A stretch of 64,000 nucleotides of DNA from Polaromonas sp. AER18D-145 (GCF_002379095.1 NZ_NBZV01000017.1:1-64000), one strand, 5' to 3'; shown: positions 34,075 through 41,949, counted from the first letter of the stretch. Numbers and translations are program-made. Notes: a model not told the origin generated them from the letters alone.

Positions 34075-34769
34075 TCACGGTGCCGAAGGAAGTCATCGTC
34101 GACGAGATCGAGCTATTGCGACGGCTGGTGCCGCTTGCCGGTGCGCGCGTGGTGGAGCTCGGATGCGGCAGGGCGGACGTCGCACGGCGTATGCTGGAAC
34201 GACAGCTTGTGGCCTCGGTGACGGCGTTTGAAGTCGACGAGGTGCAGCACGCGCGCAACTTGGCCGATCCGCATCCGGCAGGCCTTCACTTCCTGGCGGG
34301 CAGCGCCGAAGATATTCCCTTGCCAGACGCCTCTTGCGATGTCGTGATCATGCTGAAGTCGCTGCATCACGTCCCCATACCCCGGCTCGACCGGGCGTTT
34401 GCGGAAATTCGGCGCGTGCTGGTTCCTGGCGGCTATCTCTATGTCTCGGAGCCCGTGTACTCGGGGGACTTCAACGAGATCGTGCGGCTCTTCCACGATG
34501 AAGGCAGCGTGCGCGCGGCAGCTTACGACGCGCTGCAACGCGCCGCCGCAGGATTGCTCACCCATGTCGAGGAGACGGTCTTCAGTACGCCACTCACGTT
34601 CCGTGACTTCGACGATTTTATTGACAGGATCGTTCGCGCGACGCACTCCACTCTCATTCTCGAGGGTGAAACACTTGCCGAGGTCCGCCGCCGCTTCAAT
34701 CGCTTCGTAACTCCGGAAGGCGCTCGTTTCGTGCGAGAGATGCGCGTCAATGTGTTGCGGCGGCCGTAG
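34071..34769 (+). CDS. Class I SAM-dependent methyltransferase
   Basis: The 232-residue protein has methyltransferase motif I VVELGCGRADVARRM (about 24-38), motif III-like DASCDVVIMLKSLHHVPIPR (about 85-104) and the following RRVLVPGGYLYVSEP (about 114-128), as in UbiE-like Methyltransf_11 enzymes. It overlaps the citE 3' end by four bases, so it belongs to the operon. The substrate is unknown. A methyl ester-forming role (as in trans-aconitate methyltransferase) would fit a dicarboxylate cluster but is speculative. After it the operon ends in a region of relics. Confidence 0.85.
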   Translation: MITVPKEVIVDEIELLRRLVPLAGARVVELGCGRADVARRMLERQLVASVTAFEVDEVQHARNLADPHPAGLHFLAGSAEDIPLPDASCDVVIMLKSLHHVPIPRLDRAFAEIRRVLVPGGYLYVSEPVYSGDFNEIVRLFHDEGSVRAAAYDALQRAAAGLLTHVEETVFSTPLTFRDFDDFIDRIVRATHSTLILEGETLAEVRRRFNRFVTPEGARFVREMRVNVLRRP

Positions 34770-34884
34770 CGACCGGCCGAGCTAGACCTTACCGGGCACC
34801 TCGATGGCTTCACGCTGAAGCAGGCGCCCCCGATGTCGTTTGCCGCCGTCTGGCGTATCCGTGGGCGAGTTGCCTCACCGGATG

Positions 34885-35026
34885 CTGGCTGTGTCTCGGA
34901 AATACGTTGACATCGCCTGCGGCCTGACTGACTGCTCGGATGTCGCAGCGCTGACCATTGACGAGACTTCATGCGCCATGCGCCACAGTTATGCCACCCG
35001 GGGCACTGACGCCGATGCCAGGCGCA
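34885..35026 (+). mobile_element. Relic of an ISL3-family transposase
   Basis: One frame reads VSRKYVDIACGLTDCSDVAA, LTIDETSCAMRHSYA and TRGTDADARR. The Ile-Asp-Glu-Thr-Ser block followed by a His-x-Tyr-x-Thr strand and a DADARR segment is the start of the catalytic core of ISL3-family transposases (first Asp of the DDE site). Neither the N-terminal zinc-binding part nor the rest of the core is present. The frame runs straight into the TetR relic at 35026. The bases 34770-34884 before it hold nothing I recognise. Confidence 0.6.
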
Positions 35027-35137
35027 TTTCGGCACACTAAATTGGTCGATACAGTGGTTCGACGCAAAGCAGGGAACCCGCTTGATGACCTGACCGATGC
35101 AGCGATGGCGCTGTTCATAGGCAAGAAGTCGCGATAG
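35026..35137 (+). pseudogene. 3' fragment of a tetR gene, paralogous to the one at 23170-23820
   Basis: The sequence matches the last 110 bases or so of the TetR gene at 23170-23820, including CAGTGGTTCGACGCAAA and the terminal AAGAAGTCGCGATAG. It encodes NWSIQWFDAK in one frame and, after a one-base deletion, LDDLTDAAMALFIGKKSR in another. The N-terminal DNA-binding part is absent, replaced by the ISL3-like relic. The bases from 35138 to 35196 carry nothing else I can name. Confidence 0.85.
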
Positions 35138-35196
35138 TCAGCATCCGTCCGGATTACGTTGGGACTCGACGCTTAGGCTTTGTTAATAAATAAGAA

Positions 35197-35226
35197 TTGA
35201 CTTTTTTGATCACATACAAGTATTAT
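35197..35226 (+). promoter_or_regulatory. Promoter of the Nudix gene, implying a leaderless mRNA
   Basis: TTGACT (35197-35202) and TATTAT (35221-35226) are separated by 18 bases in an AT-rich patch. The start codon at 35239 is only 12 bases after the -10 element, so transcription should begin about 6 bases upstream of the ATG. No Shine-Dalgarno sequence precedes the ATG, which agrees with leaderless translation. Confidence 0.65.
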
Positions 35227-35238
35227 TTGTCCACTATC

Positions 35239-36360
35239 ATGGACAAAATCACACCCCGCAATGCAGCCACGGTCGCTGTGGCTCGCGACGGCCCCGCCGG
35301 CCTCGAAACGCTGCTGCTGCAGCGCGCCGAGCGCGGCGACCATAACAGCGGCGCCTGGGTGTTCCCCGGCGGGCTGGTCGATGCAGCGGACGCCGATGTA
35401 CCTGTTAGCGGCCTGTCGGACGAACAGGCAAACGCCACTCTCGCTGTGGAACAAGGCGGGCTCGCGTTCTACGTGGCCGCGATCCGCGAATGCCTGGAGG
35501 AAGCGGGTCTGCTCTTCGCCACAGACGGCATAGGCCAAGGCGTTCACCTGAGGAGTGACGCCGGGGCGCGCCTACTCGATCTGCGTCCAGCGCTTCAATC
35601 CGGCACCGCCTCGATGGCAGAAGCCTGCCGCGAGCTGCAGCTGCGCCTCGCTGCGGACCAGCTTTTTTATGTCGCGCACTGGCTAACCCCGGTGGGGCGC
35701 ACGAAGCGCTTCGACACCCGCTTCTTCGTGGCCATCGTGCCGCAGGGACAGGAGAGCGCACACGACCAGGTGGAAACGCTGGACCACATCTGGATCCGTC
35801 CTTCGGCTGCCCTCGCACCTGAAAACACCCGGCGCCTGATGACACCGACGCGCGCCGTGCTGGAACTGCTTACGCGTTTCGCGGACACGGCAGCCCTCGT
35901 CGAATGGGGGGGGTCATCACGCGAAGTTATGCGCGTGCTGCCGCGCCTTGCCACTGGGGAGTCCGGCCAGCGTCCCGTCCTGCCGCATGAGGCGCCTTGG
36001 GAGGAAATCGGTCTGATCGATCCCGAGGGCAAAGGCACCGCCTGGTGCGAGCCGCGCGCCAACGTTCCGGTCCGGCTTTCGTCGACGCTGTGGCGCGTGA
36101 TGGCCACGAACGGCGCGAACACCTATATCGTCGGCACCGAAGAGTGCGTGGTCGTCGCGCCGGCAAGCGCAGCCCGGGCCCACCTCGACGCCGTCATCGC
36201 CGCACTGGCAGGACGCCTGACCACCGTCATTTGCGATGATGAGGATCAAATTGCAGCCGCTGAACAGCTGCAGCGACTCACCGGCGCCGCGCTAGTCATC
36301 GCACCGCGGCGCGGCTTCCTGCGGCTCCTCACCGCTTCCTCCCCAGGAAACAAGCCATGA
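35239..36360 (+). CDS. Nudix hydrolase with a truncated MBL-like C-terminus
   Basis: From the ATG at 35239 the product is 373 residues. The Nudix part has WVFPGGLVDAAD (about 40-51) and AAIRECLEEAGLLF (about 82-95), with the catalytic REC-LEE box complete. It aligns along its length with the Nudix-MBL fusion at 17897-19537, including the linker segment LPHEAPWEEIGLIDPEGK. It stops within the MBL half: where the longer protein has ICTHSHPDH this one has ICDDEDQ and ends about 40 residues later. The metal site is absent. Its stop overlaps the next gene (ATGA). A role in CoA metabolism is a guess. Confidence 0.85.
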   Translation: MDKITPRNAATVAVARDGPAGLETLLLQRAERGDHNSGAWVFPGGLVDAADADVPVSGLSDEQANATLAVEQGGLAFYVAAIRECLEEAGLLFATDGIGQGVHLRSDAGARLLDLRPALQSGTASMAEACRELQLRLAADQLFYVAHWLTPVGRTKRFDTRFFVAIVPQGQESAHDQVETLDHIWIRPSAALAPENTRRLMTPTRAVLELLTRFADTAALVEWGGSSREVMRVLPRLATGESGQRPVLPHEAPWEEIGLIDPEGKGTAWCEPRANVPVRLSSTLWRVMATNGANTYIVGTEECVVVAPASAARAHLDAVIAALAGRLTTVICDDEDQIAAAEQLQRLTGAALVIAPRRGFLRLLTASSPGNKP

Positions 36361-37469
36361 AAAACCGCCTCTGCGAGATGTTCGGCATCGAAGTACCGAT
36401 CTTCGCATTTTCCCACTGTCGCGACGTTGTGGTCGAAGTGTCCCGTGCCGGTGGCCTGGGTGTCCTCGGCATGGCGCGCATGAGTGCCGAGCGTGTTCAT
36501 GAGGAGCTGACATGGATCGACGAGCACATCGGCGGCAAACCCTACGGCGTCGACATCCTGAACCCTGCAAGCTACGAGGACTTCGGTGACCGCAAGTTCG
36601 ATCCCGAGCGCCTGTTTCCGCAGGAACACCGCGATTTCGTGCGCAAAATGCTCGACGAAGCCGGAATCCCGCCTCTGCCGCCCGCCGATGCCGACCGCAT
36701 CATGAAGGCGATGGTAGGCGAGTTCACATTCACGCCCGCCGAGAGCGCGAAGATGCTCGACGTCGCTTTCCGGCACCCGATTAAGCTAATCGTCAACGCG
36801 CTTGGCTCGCCCTCGAAGGAGCTTGTCGAGCGGGCCCACGCGAAGGGCGTGAAGATCGCGGCGATGGCTGGCGCCCCCAAGCACGCGCTGCGCCACAAGG
36901 AAGCGGGCTGCGATTTCGTTATCGCCGTCGGCACCGAGGCCGGCGGGCATACAGGCAGCACCACCTCGATGGTGCTGTGGCCGCGAGTTGTCGATGCGGT
37001 GGCGCCGATGCCCGTGCTCGGTGCTGGCGGCGTCGGCCGGGGCCGTCAGATGGCGGCCGCACTGGCGCTCGGCTGCGAGGGCGTGTGGTGCGGCTCGGTC
37101 TGGCTCAAGACGCGCGAGAGCGAAGTGACGCCCGAGATCAAGCAAAAGATGTTCGAAGCTGGATCCGAGGATGCTGTTCTCACCCGCACCGTCACTGGCA
37201 AACCCTGCCGCACCCTGCGCAGCAGCTTCACTGACGCGTGGGAACAGCCCGGCGCGCCCAAAACGCTGCCAGCGCCTCTGCAGGCCCTGCTGTGGTGGGG
37301 CCAGGGCCGCACGCGCGTCGAGCGTGTGCGAGCAAAGGAATTCCTCACCTATCCTGTCGGCCAGATCGTAGGCGACATGACCGAAGAAACGTCCGTGCGC
37401 AATGTCATCCACGACATGCTGCTCGAATTGTCCGAATCCAAGGAGCGGCTGGATGGCCTGCTCGATTGA
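36357..37469 (+). CDS. Nitronate monooxygenase family protein (NPD/NMO, FMN-dependent)
   Basis: The 370-residue TIM-barrel flavoprotein starts MKNRLCEMFGIEVPIFAF. It has the NMO core: SRAGGLGVLGMARMS (about 27-41), VKIAAMAGAPKHALRHKEAG (about 163-182), the phosphate-binding VGTEAGGHTG (about 190-199) and PVLGAGGVGRGRQMAAALAL (about 219-238). Family members oxidise nitronates or act as enoyl reductase-like oxidoreductases. Its place between a Nudix gene and a citE/CoA-transferase pair hints at CoA-thioester or toxic nitroacid metabolism, but no substrate can be claimed. Confidence 0.88.
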   Translation: MKNRLCEMFGIEVPIFAFSHCRDVVVEVSRAGGLGVLGMARMSAERVHEELTWIDEHIGGKPYGVDILNPASYEDFGDRKFDPERLFPQEHRDFVRKMLDEAGIPPLPPADADRIMKAMVGEFTFTPAESAKMLDVAFRHPIKLIVNALGSPSKELVERAHAKGVKIAAMAGAPKHALRHKEAGCDFVIAVGTEAGGHTGSTTSMVLWPRVVDAVAPMPVLGAGGVGRGRQMAAALALGCEGVWCGSVWLKTRESEVTPEIKQKMFEAGSEDAVLTRTVTGKPCRTLRSSFTDAWEQPGAPKTLPAPLQALLWWGQGRTRVERVRAKEFLTYPVGQIVGDMTEETSVRNVIHDMLLELSESKERLDGLLD

Positions 37470-37482
37470 AAGTCGAAAACAC

Positions 37483-38367
37483 ATGATGATGATCCGAAGC
37501 CTCTTCTTCGCACCCGCCAACCGGGCCGACCTCGTTGCCAAGTTTCCGCGCTTCCCGGCCGACTGCTACGTCGTGGATCTGGAAGACGGCACGCCGCTGG
37601 CCGAGAAGGAACCCGCGCGCGCCGGGCTGGCCGCACTGGTGGCGGCAGCGCGCAAGCAGCCGGTGGACGGGTTACTGACCGTGCGGGTGAACGAGCCCGA
37701 ATCGGACCAGTACCTCGAGGACCTGGACGCCGCCCTGCGCGCCGACATCGATGGGATCGTCATTCCCAAACTGGAAAAGGTCGAGCAGCTCTATCCGGCG
37801 CTGCATCTCATGCGTCGCCTCGACCGTGACGCGCCGCGCGCGGCGCCGCGCTTCATCGTGGGTGGCATCGAGTCGATCACCGGCGTGACCAATTCGGCGG
37901 CGCTGTGCGCCGCGCATCCGGCCATCGCCGCCGTCTACTTCGGCGCGGAAGACCTGGCGAGCGACCTTGGCGCCCGCCGCACCGCCGATTCGGCGGAAGT
38001 GGCCTACGCACGCTCGCGCGTGCTGCTGCACGCGAAGGCAGCCCGCATCTTGGCGCTCGACCAGGCCGTGCTGGAAATCCGCGACGACAACCATTTCGAG
38101 CGCGACGCCACCACGGGCCGCGACATGGGCTACGACGGCAAGATCTGCCTGCTGCCGCGCCAGCTCGAGGTGGCCAACCGGGTGTTCCGCCCCAGCGACG
38201 CCGAACTCGATCACGCGCGCCGCCTCATCGCACGCTACGAGGAAGCGATGGCCCGCGGCATCGGCACCATCGATTTCGAGGGCAAGATGGTCGACGGCCC
38301 GCTCCTGAAGCGCGCACAGCGCATGGTCGGGTTCGCCAACGCGCTGGCCGCGCGGGGAACGAAATGA
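37483..38367 (+). CDS. CitE-type (HpcH/HpaI) acyl-CoA lyase
   Basis: The 294-residue intact CitE-like protein starts MMMIRSLFFAPANRADLVAK (three ATGs in a row). Motifs are YVVDLEDGTPLAEKE (about 28-42), DGIVIPKLEKVEQL (about 88-101), GGIESITGVTNSAA (about 127-140), FGAEDLASDLGARR (about 153-166) and the C-terminal YDGKICLLPRQLEVAN. These give the metal-binding Glu/Asp and substrate Arg set of malyl-/citramalyl-CoA lyase-like enzymes. It overlaps the following CoA-transferase gene by four bases. It is a different paralogue from the broken citE at 33258 and could cover for it. Confidence 0.9.
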   Translation: MMMIRSLFFAPANRADLVAKFPRFPADCYVVDLEDGTPLAEKEPARAGLAALVAAARKQPVDGLLTVRVNEPESDQYLEDLDAALRADIDGIVIPKLEKVEQLYPALHLMRRLDRDAPRAAPRFIVGGIESITGVTNSAALCAAHPAIAAVYFGAEDLASDLGARRTADSAEVAYARSRVLLHAKAARILALDQAVLEIRDDNHFERDATTGRDMGYDGKICLLPRQLEVANRVFRPSDAELDHARRLIARYEEAMARGIGTIDFEGKMVDGPLLKRAQRMVGFANALAARGTK

Positions 38368-39632
38368 TCCGCATCGACCCCTCCAGCCTCGACCTGCGCG
38401 AATGGATCCGCAAGGGCGACCACATCCTCGTTGCGCAAGGAACGGCCGAGCCGCAGACGCTGACCGAAAAGCTCGTCGAACAACGCGCCGAACTCGGTGG
38501 CGTGAACACCTTCCTTTGCGCGATGTTCTCGGACACCTTCCAGCCCGGTGCGGTGGACGGCCTCGGCCTACGCGGCATCGGCGGTGTCGGCACCAATCGC
38601 CGCCTGATCAAGGCCGGGCGGATGCGCGTCGTACCGGCGCATGTCTCACAGATCCCTGCGTTCATCGAAAGCGGCGCCATCGGCTGCGACGTGGCGTTCG
38701 TGCAAGTCAGCCCGCCTGACGAAAGCGGCCGGTACAGCCTCGGCCTGGCGGCGGACTACACGCGCATCGCCGTGGACAAGGCCAGGATCGTCATCGTCGA
38801 AATGAACCAGCAGGTGCCGCAGTCGCTCTGCGACGGCGCCCTGACCGAAGCCGACATCGACGTGCTGGTCGAAACGGACCGCCCGCTCCTGGAGCTGCCG
38901 TCAGCCGCCGTTGGCGACCTCGAGCGGCAGATCGCCGCGCACGTGGACCGGTTCATCCCGGACCGGGCGACGCTGCAGGTGGGCATCGGTGCGATCCCCG
39001 AGGCCATCATCGCGATGCTGTCCAGCCGCAAGGACCTGGGCATCCATTCCGGCATGGTGGGCGACTCGGTCGTGGACCTGATGGAGTCCGGCGTCGTGAC
39101 CAACGCGTACAAGGAGATAGACCCCGGCGTCACGGTGAGTGGCGTCCTCTTCGGCACGCGCGACAAGCTCTATCGCTTCGCGCACCGCAACCCGGCGCTC
39201 CGGCTCAAGCCCATTCCCTACACGCACGGCACGTCCGTGCTGTCGCAGCTCTCGCGCTTCATCTCCGTCAACTCCGCCATCGAGGTTGACCTGACGGGTC
39301 AGGTCAACGCCGAACTGGCTGGCGGCGACTATGTGGGTGCGGTCGGCGGGCAGGTCGACTACGTGCGGGCCGCGGGCCAGTCACCGGGCGGCGCGTCGAT
39401 CATCGCCTTCCCGAGCGCGGCCAAGGGCGGCACGGTGCCGCGCATTGTCGCCAGGCTGGGCGGCCCGGTCACGACGGCGCGCGCCGATGTGGACATCATC
39501 GCCACCGAGAACGGCGCCGTGCGGCTGCGCGGCCTGGACCTGCAGCAGCGGGTGCGCGCGATGATCGACCTGGCTGCGCCCGACCACCGGGAAGCGCTGG
39601 CTCGCCAGGCGCGCGAGATGTACGGCACCTGA
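38364..39632 (+). CDS. Acetyl-CoA hydrolase/transferase-family (family I) CoA-transferase
   Basis: The 422-residue protein has the Cat1/4-hydroxybutyrate CoA-transferase pattern. Visible blocks are GDHILVAQGTAEPQTLTEKL (about 18-37), VQVSPPDESGRYSLG (about 113-127), LQVGIGAIPEAIIAML (about 197-212) and IHSGMVGDSVVDLMESGVVT (about 220-239). The C-terminal block is GGQVDYVRAAGQSPGGASII (about 330-349). It moves CoA onto a short carboxylic acid or hydrolyses acyl-CoA. Coupled to citE by ATGA overlap, it would activate the acid that the lyase later cleaves. It ends the plus-strand run; the strand changes after it. Confidence 0.9.
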   Translation: MIRIDPSSLDLREWIRKGDHILVAQGTAEPQTLTEKLVEQRAELGGVNTFLCAMFSDTFQPGAVDGLGLRGIGGVGTNRRLIKAGRMRVVPAHVSQIPAFIESGAIGCDVAFVQVSPPDESGRYSLGLAADYTRIAVDKARIVIVEMNQQVPQSLCDGALTEADIDVLVETDRPLLELPSAAVGDLERQIAAHVDRFIPDRATLQVGIGAIPEAIIAMLSSRKDLGIHSGMVGDSVVDLMESGVVTNAYKEIDPGVTVSGVLFGTRDKLYRFAHRNPALRLKPIPYTHGTSVLSQLSRFISVNSAIEVDLTGQVNAELAGGDYVGAVGGQVDYVRAAGQSPGGASIIAFPSAAKGGTVPRIVARLGGPVTTARADVDIIATENGAVRLRGLDLQQRVRAMIDLAAPDHREALARQAREMYGT

Positions 39633-39689
39633 AGGCCCGACCAGATACTGGCGACAGTCCCTAGGTTAAGTTCTCCAAAAATATCTTCC

Positions 39690-40215
39690 GCACAACTGCG
39701 GTAAACACGATCGAACAGATGTCCCGCCGCGCGCTGAGCGGCTCGGCGGTCAAGAGCAGTTCCATCAAGGCGCGTTACTGCACCATGTTCACAAGCCGCG
39801 CTGCCCGCGGCATGCCGCGGTCGACCCGAGCCTCGGTGAGGCCAAAGGTGGCGTGCTCGGCGGCCAGGCACAGGTCATCTGGGCGAACAGCCAGCCGCAG
39901 GCATTAGGCCACACCATTCACCGCCGCGATGGTCGGCTTGGTCACCGTCAGGCTGTCGCCAATGATCGGAAGGAACCACCGCGGCGGGACGCCGAGCGCA
40001 TTCTGCGCCGCTTCCATGAGGTCCATGCCGGCACAGAACGCGTTCCCGCCGGACCCGGTGAGGATCGCGGCGCACGCGCTCTCGTCTGCCTCGAATCGTT
40101 CGAATGCCTCGTACAGCCTTTTGCGCACGCCTTCGTTGATGGCGTTCAGTTGCGCCGACCGATCGATCGTGATCTGCACAATCGCACCTTGCTGCTCGTA
40201 GCGGACTTCGCTCAT
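39690..40215 (-). pseudogene. Degraded enoyl-CoA hydratase gene, paralogue of 54226-55017
   Basis: Starting at the ATG at 40215 the frame reads MSEVRYEQQGAIVQITIDR and continues to PIIGDSLTVTKPTIAAVNGV, then hits TAA (39906-39904). The next part still matches the intact crotonase at 54226-55017 (HATFGLTEARVDRGMPRAA, MELLLTAEP) but needs small indels and passes a second TAA near 39775. An internal deletion then joins to HLFDRVYRS near 39719. It cannot make a functional protein. The bases 39633-39689 show nothing else. Confidence 0.88.
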
Positions 40216-40286
40216 GCCGTGGCCTTTCGTCTCATCATCGCCGTGCGGCGACACACCACGACGACGCCGACCGCACCCGGCTTGTC
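40212..40286 (-). pseudogene. 3' fragment of a MaoC hydratase gene, paralogue of 55014-55472
   Basis: The frame ends GVVVVCRRTAMMRRKATA and stops at TGA, overlapping the ATG of the crotonase relic as ATGA. The intact MaoC at 55014-55472 ends GEIVAVCRRTAMMRRKVVTA with the same overlap to its crotonase. Only about the last 25 codons remain. Confidence 0.85.
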
Positions 40287-40310
40287 GGCGAGCCGGCAAT
40301 ACAGCACGTA

Positions 40311-40376
40311 GCCCTGCGCGAACCGGCGCGCAGTCTGTTGAAACTCGCGCTGCTGCGCGCTGAGCTGGAAGTCCGT
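40311..40376 (-). pseudogene. 5' fragment of an acyl-CoA dehydrogenase gene
   Basis: Just after the SDR stop, the sequence ACG GAC TTC starts a frame reading TDFQLSAQQREFQQTARRFA. This is the N-terminal helix typical of acyl-CoA dehydrogenases (compare MNFELSEQQESIREAIARI of the gene at 56660), with the start ATG changed to ACG. After about 22 codons it fuses to sequence leading into the MaoC relic. Confidence 0.7.
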
Positions 40377-40380
40377 GGTT

Positions 40381-41154
40381 TCAGGTGACGAGGAAGCCGC
40401 CGTCCACTGGCAACAACACGCCGGTAATCGCCGAGGCATCATCGGAGCACAAGAACAGGCCGGCGCGCGCGATCTCCTCAGGTTGCATCATGCGACCCAT
40501 CGGCACCTTGACCAGGAAGGCCTTTTCCAGGTCGGCGGGCGAGATCACTTCCGGATTGCGGCCGACGAACGACGGCCACAGCGGCGTTTGTACCGGCCCC
40601 GGGCAGATGGCATTGGCGCGAATGTTGTACCGACCGTTGGCCAGCGCGATGCACTGCGCGAGGATCTGCAGGCCGGCCTTGGCGATCGAGTAGCTCGGCG
40701 AGGCCGGCGAGGCCTTGACGCCCGAGGCCGAGCTGGTGAAGAGGATCACGCCGCCGCCGCCCTTGCGCATCACAGGCAGCACGTGCTTGGCGCCGAAGAA
40801 GCCGCCTTTGACGTGGATTGCGATCTGGCGGTCGAACTCTTCCTCGGTAGTCTGCTCGATCGAGCCCGGCCCAGCGATGCCGGCGTTGTGCCAGAAGATG
40901 TCGACGCGGGCGTATGCCTTGACGGCCTCGTCTACCATCCGCTTCAGGTCGGCTTCCTTGCCGGTGTCGACCCGCACGAAGATCGCATCGCCCCCGCCCT
41001 TCTTGATCTCGTCGACTACGGCCTGGCCGTTCGCCTCGTGGATATCGACGACGACCAGCTTCGCGCCCTCGCTCGCGAACAGTAGGGCCGCGGCCCTTCC
41101 CATGCCTGAGCCCGAGCCGGTGATGACGGCCACCTTGCCTTGCACACGTCCCAT
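40381..41154 (-). CDS. Short-chain dehydrogenase/reductase (SDR)
   Basis: The 257-residue classical SDR starts MGRVQGKVAVITGSGSGMGR with the NAD(P)-binding TGxxxGxG (12-19). HNAGIAG (about 89-95, NNAG-type), catalytic Ser in FTSSASG and Tyr-x-x-x-Lys in YSIAKAG (about 154-160) are present. VVDIHE after the second strand gives an Asp that favours NAD. It probably oxidises a hydroxyl (alcohol or 3-hydroxyacyl) group. It lies 51 bases after the liv operon on the same strand. The SDR at 45861 and the aldehyde dehydrogenase at 46646 belong to the same unit. Confidence 0.9.
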   Translation of the reverse strand: MGRVQGKVAVITGSGSGMGRAAALLFASEGAKLVVVDIHEANGQAVVDEIKKGGGDAIFVRVDTGKEADLKRMVDEAVKAYARVDIFWHNAGIAGPGSIEQTTEEEFDRQIAIHVKGGFFGAKHVLPVMRKGGGGVILFTSSASGVKASPASPSYSIAKAGLQILAQCIALANGRYNIRANAICPGPVQTPLWPSFVGRNPEVISPADLEKAFLVKVPMGRMMQPEEIARAGLFLCSDDASAITGVLLPVDGGFLVT

Positions 41155-41205
41155 GGATTGTCTCCTTTCAGTGATTCTTCAGTGTTTCCATCGCGCCGAG
41201 CCATC

Positions 41206-41949
41206 TCACAAAGAGCTGTTCTCGGCAAAGTTTTCAGCGCCGAGATAGGCACTGCGAACCGCCGCGTTATTGACCAACTCGCTGGCGGCACCTTCCAATA
41301 CCACCTTGCCACGAGCCAGTACATAGGCAAAGCTGGCCACCTCAAGGGACAGGCCGACATTTTGTTCCACCAGCAAAATGGCGATGCCTCGCGCCCGCAA
41401 TCCATTGAGCGTGGCAAATATCTCGCCAACGATGCGCGGCGACAGTCCGGTGGAAGGCTCGTCCAGAATCAACAGCTGCGGCCGGGTCATGAGCGCACGG
41501 GCAATGGCTACCATTTGCTGCTCGCCACCCGAGAGACTACCGACCAGTTGCCGCGATCTTTCCTTTAGTCTGGGAAACATCTCAAAGCATTCGGCTAAGC
41601 CTTCTTTTCGGCCTGCCTTTGCACCGCCGAAAGTTCCGCCGGCCAGCAAGTTTTCTTCCACAGTCATTTCAGGGAATAGTCTTCTGCCTTCGGCAACAGT
41701 GGCAATGCCAATCCGCGTTCTGACGTAGGCTGCATGCTTGCCGATGTCCTCGCCATCGAATCTGACCGTTCCGCTGGTGATCGGCAACAAGCCATTGATA
41801 GCCTTGACGAGCGTCGTTTTACCGGCACCGTTTGAACCAATCAATGCGATGATCGAGCCCCTTCGTACTTCGAGGCTTACATCATTGAGCACAGACAGCC
41901 TACCGTAACCCGCGCTCAGGTGTTTGATGTCCAGCGCAACGTCATGCAT
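41206..41949 (-). CDS. livF: Branched-chain amino acid-type ABC transporter ATP-binding protein LivF
   Basis: The 247-residue ATPase has Walker A GSNGAGKTT (about 38-46), Q-loop region, ABC signature LSGGEQQM (about 142-149), Walker B LLILDEPSTGLSP (about 160-172) and the LivF-type H-loop region ILLVEQNVGL. It overlaps livG by eight bases. It completes a five-gene transporter with livK, livH, livM and livG just upstream. It contains the same LVEQN block as the fragment at 1-159. Confidence 0.95.
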   Translation of the reverse strand: MHDVALDIKHLSAGYGRLSVLNDVSLEVRRGSIIALIGSNGAGKTTLVKAINGLLPITSGTVRFDGEDIGKHAAYVRTRIGIATVAEGRRLFPEMTVEENLLAGGTFGGAKAGRKEGLAECFEMFPRLKERSRQLVGSLSGGEQQMVAIARALMTRPQLLILDEPSTGLSPRIVGEIFATLNGLRARGIAILLVEQNVGLSLEVASFAYVLARGKVVLEGAASELVNNAAVRSAYLGAENFAENSSL

